A stretch of 64,000 nucleotides of DNA, taken from NCBI GenBank assembly GCA_022792175.1, contig JAAWAN010000024.1, positions 27,383 to 91,382 on the forward strand, written 5' to 3'. Below the pieces are notes generated by a model. That model searched no databases and was not told the DNA's origin. It worked only from the letters and a program-made list of their open reading frames with translations. Every line of letters starts with the position of its first letter. Position 1 is the first letter of the stretch. Of this stretch, positions 16,649 to 24,171 are shown in pieces. This DNA comes from Provencibacterium sp. Lineage in GTDB: Bacteria > Bacillota > Clostridia > Oscillospirales > Ruminococcaceae. Position numbers and translations under genes: made by a program.

Positions 16649-18750
16649 TATGATTTCCTCCCTCTCCCGTCAGCCGGTGTCTTCGGTTTACTGTGTTTAT
16701 CAATCAGCGAAATGGTAGAGTCTTCTGTCTTCATGGAATTATGATAGAAGCAGTATCTTCCCCGGGACTGCTTGGCGGTATAGAGCGCCTGGTCAGCCGA
16801 ATGGAAGAGGACCTCATAGTCTGTACCGACCGCATCCGTCTGCGCGACTCCCATGCTGAAGGAGATGGGGAAGCCCTCCAGCTCTCCCATAAGAGAGGAA
16901 AATATGCGTTCCACAGCCTTTTCCAGATTATCCTTATATTCCAGGAAAATCAGGAACTCATCCCCGCCGATGCGCGAAACAATGTCCCCGCTGCGCACAC
17001 TCTGCTGCATTCTCCGGGCGGCATAAGCCAAAACACGATCTCCGAAATCATGTCCGCGGGTATCGTTGACCGTTTTAAATTTGTCCACATCCAAAATGGC
17101 GAGCGCAAATTTGCTCCCGGTGTGGGTCTCCAGCCGTTCTACGATCTGCCGTTTGGCATACCGCCGGTTAAAGAGCCCGGTCACCTCATCGTGGAAGGCC
17201 TGATAGGAAAGGCTGTCTATCTTGAGGCGGGTCTCATGGATATCCACCACCTTGCCGATCATTCCTGTACAGATGGGGGGCTCATCCTCCGACCAGGAGG
17301 CCCGGCAGATAAAGCGCATCCAGCGGGGCCCGCCGGGCAGCTGAATCTTGCACTCGTGCTGCATAACCGGTTCCTCCGGGGTGGTGTTCAGAATAGCCTC
17401 GGTCAAATCCCGGATATTTTCTTCCCCTATCAGCTCAACAAGCCGCTTATCATGCAGCGGGTCGGCAATCGTTTCCGGAAGCTGCAGCTTTTCCGCTCCC
17501 CATGAGGAGAGGGTCGCCATCGGCGGAGAAACGTTGTATTCAAACTGAATCTCCTCGCTCATAGCGGCAAAGAAACTGTATTTCATCCGCTCGTGATCGA
17601 GCAGCTGCAGGGTGCGCTCAGAAGCGGTCAGCTGGTTCTGGTGCAGCAGATCGTCGGCAATCTCCTGCTGGCTCCTTTCCCACGTTGGACGGGTGTTCTC
17701 CAGCAGCTCCGGGATGCTGTCAGCCATTTCGGAAAGGCACTGCAGCAAGAGGGGATTCATCGTTCCGCATTCTCCTCCGAGAATCATCTGAATTGCCTGC
17801 TCATGGGAGAATGCTTTTTTATAAACGCGCTCGCTGGTCAGTGCATCATAAACATCGGCCAGGGAAACAATCTGGGCAGATATCGGGATTTCTTCCCCCT
17901 TCAGCCCATCCGGATAGCCACGCCCGTCATACCGCTCATGATGCCAGCGGCAGATTTCATAAGCCGTTTTGAGCAGCGGCTCATCCTGATGGTTGGGGAG
18001 GTTTTCTAGCATGTTTGCCCCGATGAGAGAATGCTGCTTCATCACAGCGAATTCCTCGTTGGTCAGGCGCCCGGGCTTATTCAGGATTTCTGCAGGAATG
18101 GAAATCTTTCCAACATCATGCAGGGCAGAAGCGATACCGATCATCGCCATATCAGCCCGGGAAAGCGGATAGCGGTCAGTCATCTGCACCAGGTGGTGCA
18201 GCAGCATATCTGTCAGCGTGCGGATATGAAGCACATGCATGCCGCTTTCCCCGTTACGGAATTCTACGATATGGCTGAGAATTTCAATCATCAGGCCGCT
18301 CTGCTTTTCCTTTTCATAGACCTGTTCGGTAACGAGATCCATCAGCTTTTTCTGCTTGGCATACAGCAAAATGGTGTTGACCACTCTTTTATGTACAATC
18401 CGCGCATCGAAAGGGCGGCTGATAAAATCCGTGACGCCCATGTTATAGGCTTTTTCCACATGAGAGCTGCTGCTCTCTGCGGAAATCATGATGACCGGGA
18501 TAAAATCAATCCATCTGCGCTGGTTCATGGTTTTGAGAACCCCATAGCCGTCCATCTCCGGCATGACAATATCCAGCAGAACCAGTGAAAGCTCTGTTTC
18601 ATGCTCCTGAATTTTAATGAGTGCCTGAACGCCGTTTTCCGCTTCCAGTATTTCATATTCGTTGCCCAGCATCTCTGAAAGAATCGCCCGGTTCATCTCT
18701 GAATCATCTGCAATCAGTATCTTCAGCTTTTTTGAGTTTGGGCTTCCCAT
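16648..18750 (-). CDS. Response regulator with HD-GYP, PAS and GGDEF domains
   Basis: A 700-residue effector. REC domain (about 8-125, phospho-Asp in VLLDIVMPEMDG); HD-GYP domain (about 160-345) with ASALHDVGKI and WHHERYDGRGYP, the complete signature; a PAS-like region (about 400-520); GGDEF domain (about 525-685) with an intact RIGGDEF. HD-GYP proteins degrade cyclic di-GMP and GGDEF proteins make it, so one polypeptide holds both opposing activities under one receiver. It is the first gene of the phosphorelay operon. Start at 18750 has an AAAGGGG site. The four N-terminal residues before the REC are short, as usual. Confidence 0.93.
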   Translation of the reverse strand: MGSPNSKKLKILIADDSEMNRAILSEMLGNEYEILEAENGVQALIKIQEHETELSLVLLDIVMPEMDGYGVLKTMNQRRWIDFIPVIMISAESSSSHVEKAYNMGVTDFISRPFDARIVHKRVVNTILLYAKQKKLMDLVTEQVYEKEKQSGLMIEILSHIVEFRNGESGMHVLHIRTLTDMLLHHLVQMTDRYPLSRADMAMIGIASALHDVGKISIPAEILNKPGRLTNEEFAVMKQHSLIGANMLENLPNHQDEPLLKTAYEICRWHHERYDGRGYPDGLKGEEIPISAQIVSLADVYDALTSERVYKKAFSHEQAIQMILGGECGTMNPLLLQCLSEMADSIPELLENTRPTWERSQQEIADDLLHQNQLTASERTLQLLDHERMKYSFFAAMSEEIQFEYNVSPPMATLSSWGAEKLQLPETIADPLHDKRLVELIGEENIRDLTEAILNTTPEEPVMQHECKIQLPGGPRWMRFICRASWSEDEPPICTGMIGKVVDIHETRLKIDSLSYQAFHDEVTGLFNRRYAKRQIVERLETHTGSKFALAILDVDKFKTVNDTRGHDFGDRVLAYAARRMQQSVRSGDIVSRIGGDEFLIFLEYKDNLEKAVERIFSSLMGELEGFPISFSMGVAQTDAVGTDYEVLFHSADQALYTAKQSRGRYCFYHNSMKTEDSTISLIDKHSKPKTPADGRGRKS

Positions 18751-19148
18751 GGCCAGCCACCCCTTTCTTCCTTAAAATACGAAAAGCGATTGTATTCTTT
18801 CCGAGGCGTGGAAAGAGTGCGATCGCTTTCCTGATATGTTTGAATGAAAGCAGGTAAGCTTTTTGAAAGCTGTCCGCTCTTTCTTTGGCCGGCGCTATTT
18901 ACAATACCCAGCAGGACAGGCGCCGGCCGTCCCTCCTGCAATGTTTTTTAATGGAACCGCCCAAAAAACGATCCGCATGATTGCCTCTTTTCTATTATAC
19001 CTGAAGAGGAGACGAAAATCAACCATGTCACTCGAAAATCCCCCCGCCAACTCCCATGAAAAACGGAGTCGAAAAGGGAAGGTAAAAAATCCGATGTTTC
19101 CTGCCCGCAGGCAGAAACAGCGGATAAAAATTTCCTGTGCAGAAGTCT
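18751..19148. other. Intergenic region upstream of the phosphorelay operon
   Basis: About 400 bp between two minus-strand genes. It holds the AbrB-gene terminator at 19083-19118 and must contain the phosphorelay promoter, but I cannot point to a convincing -35/-10 pair. No gene seen. Confidence 0.5.
19083..19118 (-). terminator. Terminator of the AbrB-like gene
   Basis: Minus-strand GTTTCTGCC, loop TGCG, GGCAGGAAAC (one bulge), then ATCGGATTTTTT. Confidence 0.65.
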
Positions 19149-19394
19149 CTATTTCATCTTGCCCAGCTTACTGAGGCAGTCCCTGCAGATATTTTTACCG
19201 TTAAAAGAAACCATCTCTCCGTTACTCTGGCAGAGGATACAGGCGGGTTCATATTTCTGCAGAATGATCTGGTTCCCATCCACAAAAATTTCAAGGGAGT
19301 CCTTCTCGTTAATATCCAGCGTTCTTCTCAATTCAATTGGAAGAACCACCCTTCCAAGCTCATCTACTTTTCTTACAATGCCTGTTGATTTCAT
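19149..19394 (-). CDS. AbrB/SpoVT-type transcription regulator
   Basis: An 81-residue protein. The N-terminal swapped-hairpin AbrB domain is clear: MKSTGIVRKVDELGRVVLPIELRRTLDI followed by DSLEIFVDGNQIIL. A short C-terminal tail has a CILC pair and a CRDC pair, the zinc-ribbon-like extension often found in clostridial AbrB proteins. These dimers bind AT-rich DNA and control transition-state and sporulation genes. Start at 19394 has GGAAGGAG upstream; the longer frame from 19436 lacks support. The divergent neighbour is spmA, a sporulation gene. Confidence 0.92.
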   Translation of the reverse strand: MKSTGIVRKVDELGRVVLPIELRRTLDINEKDSLEIFVDGNQIILQKYEPACILCQSNGEMVSFNGKNICRDCLSKLGKMK

Positions 19395-19601
19395 CTGCTT
19401 GCTCCTTCCTTCGTAAGTCCGAGATGTCATATGCAAAAGTTCTTAATTCGATATCCGTCCAATCAAGGAAGGGGAAAAGGCCAGTACTTTAAAAGCAGCA
19501 GGCCAGTCCCGAAGAATAAAACAGCCTCCGGCAGCATACAAAGGAGACTGGCAGCCGGTTTGCATCTTAAAAGGCTGATTAAATCCTTTAAAGGGCGGTA
19601 A

Positions 19602-20219
19602 ATGAAAATGATGAACTATCTGTTTGCAGGGATGATCGGGCTATCGTTGACATTTGGTCTACTGAACGGACGAATTTCACAGGTCTCCGCCGCAGCGCTT
19701 GATGGCGGGCTTGACGCAGTCAAGCTCCTTCTCAGCCTGTGCGGCGGCCTGTGCTTATGGAACGGAATGATGCGCATTGCTCAGGAGTCTGGCCTGACAA
19801 AGCTTATGAGCAGATGGATGGCACCGCTCATTAAACTGCTCTTCAGGCCCATTGACCCACACTCCGAGGCCGGAAAGCTGATCTGCATGAACATGGCTGC
19901 CAACTTCATCGGCCTGGGAAACGCCGTAACGCCGTTGGGAATTGCGGCCATGCGTGAAATGGAAAAATACAGCAGCAACCGCCGATATGCTACCAACAGC
20001 ATGGTCATGTTCGTGGTACTCAACACCGCATCCCTGCAGCTGATTCCCACAACCACCGCCATGCTGCGCCTAGCTGCCGGTTCGGCTTCGCCGATGGAGA
20101 TTGTTCCGGCTGTTTGGATTGCTTCCCTCTGCTCCGTCCTAAGCGGGATAGCAGTGGTACTGCTGCTGAATCCCCTCTTTTGGAAACCGCAGCCTTCCTC
20201 TGCTTTGGATCATTTCTAG
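19602..20219 (+). CDS. spmA: Spore maturation protein A (SpmA)
   Basis: A 205-residue membrane protein of the nucleoside-recognition (Gate-like) family. The motifs GMMRIAQESGLTKLMSRWMAP and MNMAANFIGLGNAVTPLGI are characteristic. SpmA acts with SpmB during spore core dehydration in Bacillus; both are membrane proteins. Length is normal. Here no spmB follows: the next gene is the MATE exporter on the other strand. AAAGGG lies before the ATG. A second ATG two codons in is also possible. Confidence 0.9.
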   Translation: MKMMNYLFAGMIGLSLTFGLLNGRISQVSAAALDGGLDAVKLLLSLCGGLCLWNGMMRIAQESGLTKLMSRWMAPLIKLLFRPIDPHSEAGKLICMNMAANFIGLGNAVTPLGIAAMREMEKYSSNRRYATNSMVMFVVLNTASLQLIPTTTAMLRLAAGSASPMEIVPAVWIASLCSVLSGIAVVLLLNPLFWKPQPSSALDHF

Positions 20220-20335
20220 TTTACAATATTTTACTATTTCTGTCAAGCAATTACAGCTTCCCTGTTTTAATTTTGTAATTTTGTGGAATTATCTGGTTAT
20301 TTTTGGGTTCTATTGCATACAAAAACGGTTGTCTC

Positions 20336-21727
20336 TTATTCTTTCCCCGGCTGCTGCAGATCCGGCCTCTGTGCAGGCGGCTTTAAAAGCCTGCGGGCAA
20401 AGCGCAGGAACATCAGCCCGGTAACGATGGCCGCCGTAATATCAGCTACCGGCTCGGCGATGAAAATGCCATCCGGCCCGAGGAAGGGGGGAAGCAGAAG
20501 GGCCAGGGGAATCAGCAGAATCACCTTGCGCAGCAGTGCGAGAAACAGGGAGGTTTTCGCCTGGCCCATGGCCATAAAGCACTGCTGGCAGCCAAACTGG
20601 ATGCCCATCATAAAGATGCCTGCAAAGTAGATGCGCATCGAGCGGCAGGATATTTCCATCAGTTCCGGTTTGTTATTGAAGACGCTGACAAACACCTGCG
20701 GAGCGGCCAGGACAACCAGACAGATTATGCTCGATACAGCGAAGGAGACCCGTATCAGCAGCCGGTAGGTCTTCTGAACGCGCTCATAATTGCCCGCGCC
20801 ATAATTGTAGCTGATAATCGGCTGGGCACCCTGCCCCAAGCCCATCAGGGGCATGGTCAAAACCTGCATGACGCTGGAGATAATCGTCATCGCGCCGACA
20901 TAGAGATCGTTGCCATAGCGCTGCAGGCCGGAGTTGAGGGTGATCATCACCAGGCTTTCGGTGGACTGCATGATAAACGGGGAGATGCCCAGCGAAAGAA
21001 TGGAGAGAAGAATATCCTTTCTCAGCGGCAGGGTGCTCAGCTGCAGCCTTAAGACGGTCTTTTTGCCGCACAAAAACAGCAGCACCCAGCCCGCGGAAAC
21101 CGCCTGCGAAAGAATGGTGGCCAGCGCTGCCCCCCGCACGCCGAGCCCAAGCACGAAAATAAAGAGCGGGTCGAGAAGAATGTTGAGGAGGGCACCGATT
21201 AAAACAGTAAGCATTCCCTCCCGGGCAAAGCCCTGCGCGGTAATAAAGGGGTTCAGCCCCAGAGCGGCCATGACAAAAACGGTGCCGCAGACATAGATAT
21301 TTACATAGGAGGCCGCATATTCAATCGTGCTTTCCGAAGCGCCAAAGAGCATCAGCAGCGGACGGTTCAGCGATAAAAAGAGGATGGTGAGCAAAACGGC
21401 CACCCCCAGCAGTGCCGCCGCGGCATTCCCCAGAATGCGGTTGGCGCGCTCGCTATCCTTTTTGCCCAGTTCGATGGAGGCCAGCGGCGCGCCGCCCATT
21501 CCCAGCAGGGAAGCGAAGGCGGAGATAAGCATAATAATCGGGAAGGTGACCCCCACGCCGGTCAGGGCGATATCACCATCCCCCGGTATATGCCCGATAT
21601 ACATGCGGTCTACAATATTATACAGTGCATTAATCAGCTGCGCCGCAATAGTGGGAACCGCTAAGCGAACAAGCAGGCGGCCGATAGGGCCGCTGCCCAG
21701 ATCCTGAACGGTATTTTGGGCTGACAT
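20336..21727 (-). CDS. MATE family efflux transporter
   Basis: A 463-residue, twelve-helix MATE exporter. The N-terminal segment GRLLVRLAVPTIAAQLINALYNIVDRMYIG and the second-half start around LLSILSLGISPFIMQSTESL are the two repeated MatE units. These proteins expel drugs or metabolites in exchange for Na+ or H+. AAAGGAG lies 8 bases before the ATG. It is a single gene, followed on the minus strand by an AT-rich 116-bp gap. A second, different MATE gene is at 46312. Confidence 0.93.
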   Translation of the reverse strand: MSAQNTVQDLGSGPIGRLLVRLAVPTIAAQLINALYNIVDRMYIGHIPGDGDIALTGVGVTFPIIMLISAFASLLGMGGAPLASIELGKKDSERANRILGNAAAALLGVAVLLTILFLSLNRPLLMLFGASESTIEYAASYVNIYVCGTVFVMAALGLNPFITAQGFAREGMLTVLIGALLNILLDPLFIFVLGLGVRGAALATILSQAVSAGWVLLFLCGKKTVLRLQLSTLPLRKDILLSILSLGISPFIMQSTESLVMITLNSGLQRYGNDLYVGAMTIISSVMQVLTMPLMGLGQGAQPIISYNYGAGNYERVQKTYRLLIRVSFAVSSIICLVVLAAPQVFVSVFNNKPELMEISCRSMRIYFAGIFMMGIQFGCQQCFMAMGQAKTSLFLALLRKVILLIPLALLLPPFLGPDGIFIAEPVADITAAIVTGLMFLRFARRLLKPPAQRPDLQQPGKE

Positions 21728-21902
21728 AAAAGCGCTCCTTTCTCAGCGTTCCTCTGTCCATAAAAAGAGGAACGGGCGAAACTTTATACATATGTGAAAA
21801 AACAGACCGCCCTCCCGCAGAAGGGAATGTAGAGACCGTTTCCGTTCCACCAAAAGCAAAAAAGCCTTCCTCTGTCTGCAGAAAATAGGCAACAGACGTT
21901 CC

Positions 21903-22034
21903 CAGCCTGCAGAAACCGGAAAAAGGGCGGTTTCGCCCGCGATAGGCGGGCGAAATTTGACTCTGGCAGAGTCAAAAGCCTTTTTTCAGAGGGGTCTGTT
22001 GCAAAATGCCTATTTTGCAACAGACCCCTTTTGC
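21903..22034. repeat. Hairpin-module repeat, copy 2
   Basis: In the 368-bp gap upstream of the MATE gene. In order: partial module A (AAACCGGAAAAA), module B hairpin TTTCGCCCG/CGGGCGAAA (21931-21955), module C hairpin TTTGACTC/GAGTCAAA (21956-21976) and module D, a perfect 18-bp stem (21990-22029, arm AGGGGTCTGTTGCAAAAT) followed by TTTTGC. The rest of the gap (21728-21902) shows no gene. Confidence 0.7.
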
Positions 22035-22095
22035 ACCAAACAGGGGCTGCCTGCGTATCCTGTTATAAGAGGTTTTATCAGGGAGGCAGGCACAT

Positions 22096-22248
22096 ATGAG
22101 ACGCAGACCGCAAAACGGAGTATGGGGCAGGATGGCTGTCATGTTCGGCATTATGGTATTTCTCATCTGCTTTTGTCCTCTTCGCCTGGTTTTGCTGGCC
22201 GCCGCTCTGCTGCTGGTTATTGCAGGCTGCTGCTCATGGAGATGCTGA
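22096..22248 (+). CDS. Small hydrophobic protein upstream of spoVM
   Basis: A 50-residue open frame (start MRRRPQNGVWGRM, end AGCCSWRC). It has an arginine-rich N-terminus, one or two hydrophobic segments (about 14-44) and a cysteine-rich tail. GGGAGG lies about 10 bases before the ATG. It ends 41 bases before spoVM on the same strand, so the two may be cotranscribed and a sporulation role is possible. No family recognised; it is short enough to be a chance frame. Confidence 0.45.
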   Translation: MRRRPQNGVWGRMAVMFGIMVFLICFCPLRLVLLAAALLLVIAGCCSWRC

Positions 22249-22289
22249 ATTTCCCGCACAAAACCCGGCCGATTGGAAGGAGAGGCAGA

Positions 22290-22373
22290 ATGATGAAGAT
22301 TGTTGTTGTGAAGAGTCCCCGGTTTATCAGTGGAATCCTGAAGGTTATCTTCAAAATGAAAAAGGACGCCTGA
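22290..22373 (+). CDS. spoVM: Stage V sporulation protein M (SpoVM)
   Basis: A 27-residue peptide (26 from the second ATG at 22293). From that second ATG it aligns without gaps to Bacillus SpoVM: MK at 1-2, K7, the helix-breaking P9, a basic residue at 10, F11, GI at 14-15 and a basic C-terminal KKD. SpoVM is an amphipathic helix that marks the convex forespore membrane and anchors SpoIVA, the base of the spore coat. GGAAGGAG lies 7 bases before the first ATG and 10 before the second. It sits beside thiN, as spoVM does in Bacillus, which strongly supports the call. Too short for ordinary gene finders. Confidence 0.9.
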   Translation: MMKIVVVKSPRFISGILKVIFKMKKDA

Positions 22374-22445
22374 AGCCCCCGGCCGTACATAAGCGCCTGC
22401 AGGGCCCGGACGGCCTTAAAGGCGAGGAGAGCGCGCTGCAAAATT

Positions 22446-22577
22446 TTTTCCGGCCTGCAGGAATCGGAAAAAGGGCGGTTTCGCCTGCGAACTGCGGGCG
22501 AAATTTGACCCCGGTGGAGTCAAAAGCCGTTTTTCAGAAGGGTGCGTTGCAAAATTTTTATTTTGCAACGCACCCTT
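22446..22577. repeat. Hairpin-module repeat, copy 3 (terminator of the long operon)
   Basis: Between the ends of spoVM and thiN. Module A: TTTTTCCG/CGGAAAAA; B: TTTCGCCTGC/GCGGGCGAAA with one wobble pair (22479-22503); C: TTTGAC/GTCAAA core; D: an 18-bp stem 22538-22577 (arm AAGGGTGCGTTGCAAAAT). On the minus strand D is followed by CTGAAAAACGG, on the plus strand by TGCCCCC. Confidence 0.7.
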
Positions 22578-22584
22578 TGCCCCC

Positions 22585-23226
22585 TTATTCTCTGCTGCGG
22601 ATGAGCAGCAGGGCGCCGGAGCGAAAGGAAACCTGTGCCTGCATCTCCAGAAACGCATTGCTGACACCGATGGGAAAATCGTTTTTCATACAGTAATCAG
22701 AAAGCGGATATTTCGCCCCCCGAATGGTGACCCCCTCGCACCGTTCGCCCAGGGAAAAGAGGGAGAAAATCGGAAACCCCTCCTGTTGCAGCAGATGCTC
22801 CCCCGGCAGCAGCGCCTCGGCAATGGCCCCATCATCCACCAGCCGGCAGGCGGTCCCGGTGTGGGCAGCATAAAGCAGCGTCTGCAGGTTGGCCGCCAGA
22901 TGGTCCAACCGGCCGCCCAGCGCGCAGACGATATCCACCGCCTTCATTCCCTCCTCCTGTAGCCGCCGCAGCGCATAGAGGGTATCGGTATCATCCTTTT
23001 CGCAGGGGATGCGTTCCACCTTCACCCCCTCGGCAGCGGCCCCGGCCAGAAGCTCTGGATGGAGGGAATCCATATCCCCCCAGAGACAGTCCGGATGTAT
23101 CCCCGCCGCCCGGCAGTGGCGATAGCCCCCATCCACCGCGACTACGCGGCAGCTCTCTGCAGAAAGTTTTCGCAGCAGCTCCGGGCTTACCGGGCTGCCT
23201 GCCGCCACAATCAGTCCTTTTTTCAT
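22585..23226 (-). CDS. thiN: Thiamine diphosphokinase (ThiN)
   Basis: A 213-residue cytoplasmic enzyme that turns thiamine and ATP into thiamine diphosphate and AMP. Clear motifs: VAVDGGYRHCRAAGIHPDCLWGDMDS, the acidic CEKDDTDTLYAL and ALGGRLDHLAANLQTL; the C-terminal beta domain has DYCMKNDFPIGVSNAF. Length is normal. Start 23226 gives MKKGLIVAAG; an upstream ATG four codons earlier is less likely because it abuts the AAAGGA site. It overlaps the rsgA stop by 4 bp. The rpe gene that sits between these two in Bacillus is missing. Confidence 0.93.
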   Translation of the reverse strand: MKKGLIVAAGSPVSPELLRKLSAESCRVVAVDGGYRHCRAAGIHPDCLWGDMDSLHPELLAGAAAEGVKVERIPCEKDDTDTLYALRRLQEEGMKAVDIVCALGGRLDHLAANLQTLLYAAHTGTACRLVDDGAIAEALLPGEHLLQQEGFPIFSLFSLGERCEGVTIRGAKYPLSDYCMKNDFPIGVSNAFLEMQAQVSFRSGALLLIRSRE

Positions 23227-24128
23227 CGTTGTTCCCATTCCTTTAGCTGTCTCGCGTCCTTATACATCGTCCGGTAGCTCATCAGCCGGCTCTCGGCAAT
23301 CTCTCCCGCGGCGGCCGCCGCAAGCACTGCGCAGCCCTGCTCGCAGGTGTGCGAGCAGCCGGCATAGCGGCAGCACGAAAGATAGGGCGCAAACTCCCGA
23401 AAGCAGTCCTGCAGCTGCTGCTTATAGATAAGCGCATAGCGCGAAAGCTCCACTGCCGAAAATCCGGGCGTATCGGCAATATATCCGCCGCCCGCGAGGG
23501 CATAGAGCTCGGCATGGCGGGTGGTATGCTTCCCGCGTCCCAGCTTCTCGCTGATTTCCCCCGTCTGCAGCTCGAGGGAAGGGTCCATCGCATTTAAAAG
23601 GCTCGATTTCCCCGCGCCGGTGTTTCCGCAGAAGCTCGAGAGCTTTCCGGAAAGCGCCCCGGCAAGCGTTTTTATCCCTTCCCCCGTTTTGGAGGAGACG
23701 ATATGGACCTTCAGTCCCGCGCGGCGATAGAGCTCAGCCAGCTCTTCATATTCTGCCGCTTCGCTGCAGAGATCAATTTTGGTGATCACTACGACCGGCT
23801 CTATTTTCTGGTGCTCCGCAAGCGCGATCATCTTATCCAGCACCAGCAGGTTCGGCGGCGGCGACAGAATGGAAACCACCATCACCAGAAAATCCAGATT
23901 GGCGACCGCAGGGCGCACCAGGCTGTTTTTTCGCTCAAAAATCTCCTCTACATAGCCCTCGTCTCCGTGGATAAGCTGAATGCGCACCCGGTCGCCCACC
24001 AGCGGGCTTTGGCCGGTCTTTCTAAAGAGTCCGCGCGCCTTGCAGCTGTAGGAGCCGGACGGGGTTTTCACCTCATAAAACCCACCCAGTGCGCGGACAA
24101 TCAGTCCCTCCTCATATTCCTGCGTCAT
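23223..24128 (-). CDS. rsgA: Ribosome small-subunit GTPase RsgA
   Basis: A 301-residue circularly permuted GTPase: N-terminal OB fold, then G4 (VVITKIDL), G1 (GNTGAGKSS), and G3 (DTPGF), then a zinc site at CRYAGCSHTCEQGC. It checks the decoding centre late in 30S assembly. Its P-loop reads NTGAGKSS where most family members have NSGVGKSS or a close variant; the catalytic Lys and Ser remain. It stands between prkC and thiN in the standard Bacillus order. Confidence 0.95.
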   Translation of the reverse strand: MTQEYEEGLIVRALGGFYEVKTPSGSYSCKARGLFRKTGQSPLVGDRVRIQLIHGDEGYVEEIFERKNSLVRPAVANLDFLVMVVSILSPPPNLLVLDKMIALAEHQKIEPVVVITKIDLCSEAAEYEELAELYRRAGLKVHIVSSKTGEGIKTLAGALSGKLSSFCGNTGAGKSSLLNAMDPSLELQTGEISEKLGRGKHTTRHAELYALAGGGYIADTPGFSAVELSRYALIYKQQLQDCFREFAPYLSCCRYAGCSHTCEQGCAVLAAAAAGEIAESRLMSYRTMYKDARQLKEWEQR

Positions 24129-24171
24129 TTTTTCTTTCCTTCCCCAGAAAGCTTTACAGCGCTGTTATCCT

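Noticed and set aside
21903..22577. Repeats near spoVM considered as a CRISPR array
   Set aside because: Only two unequal copies, each a set of hairpins, not regular repeats with unique spacers; no cas gene in the window.
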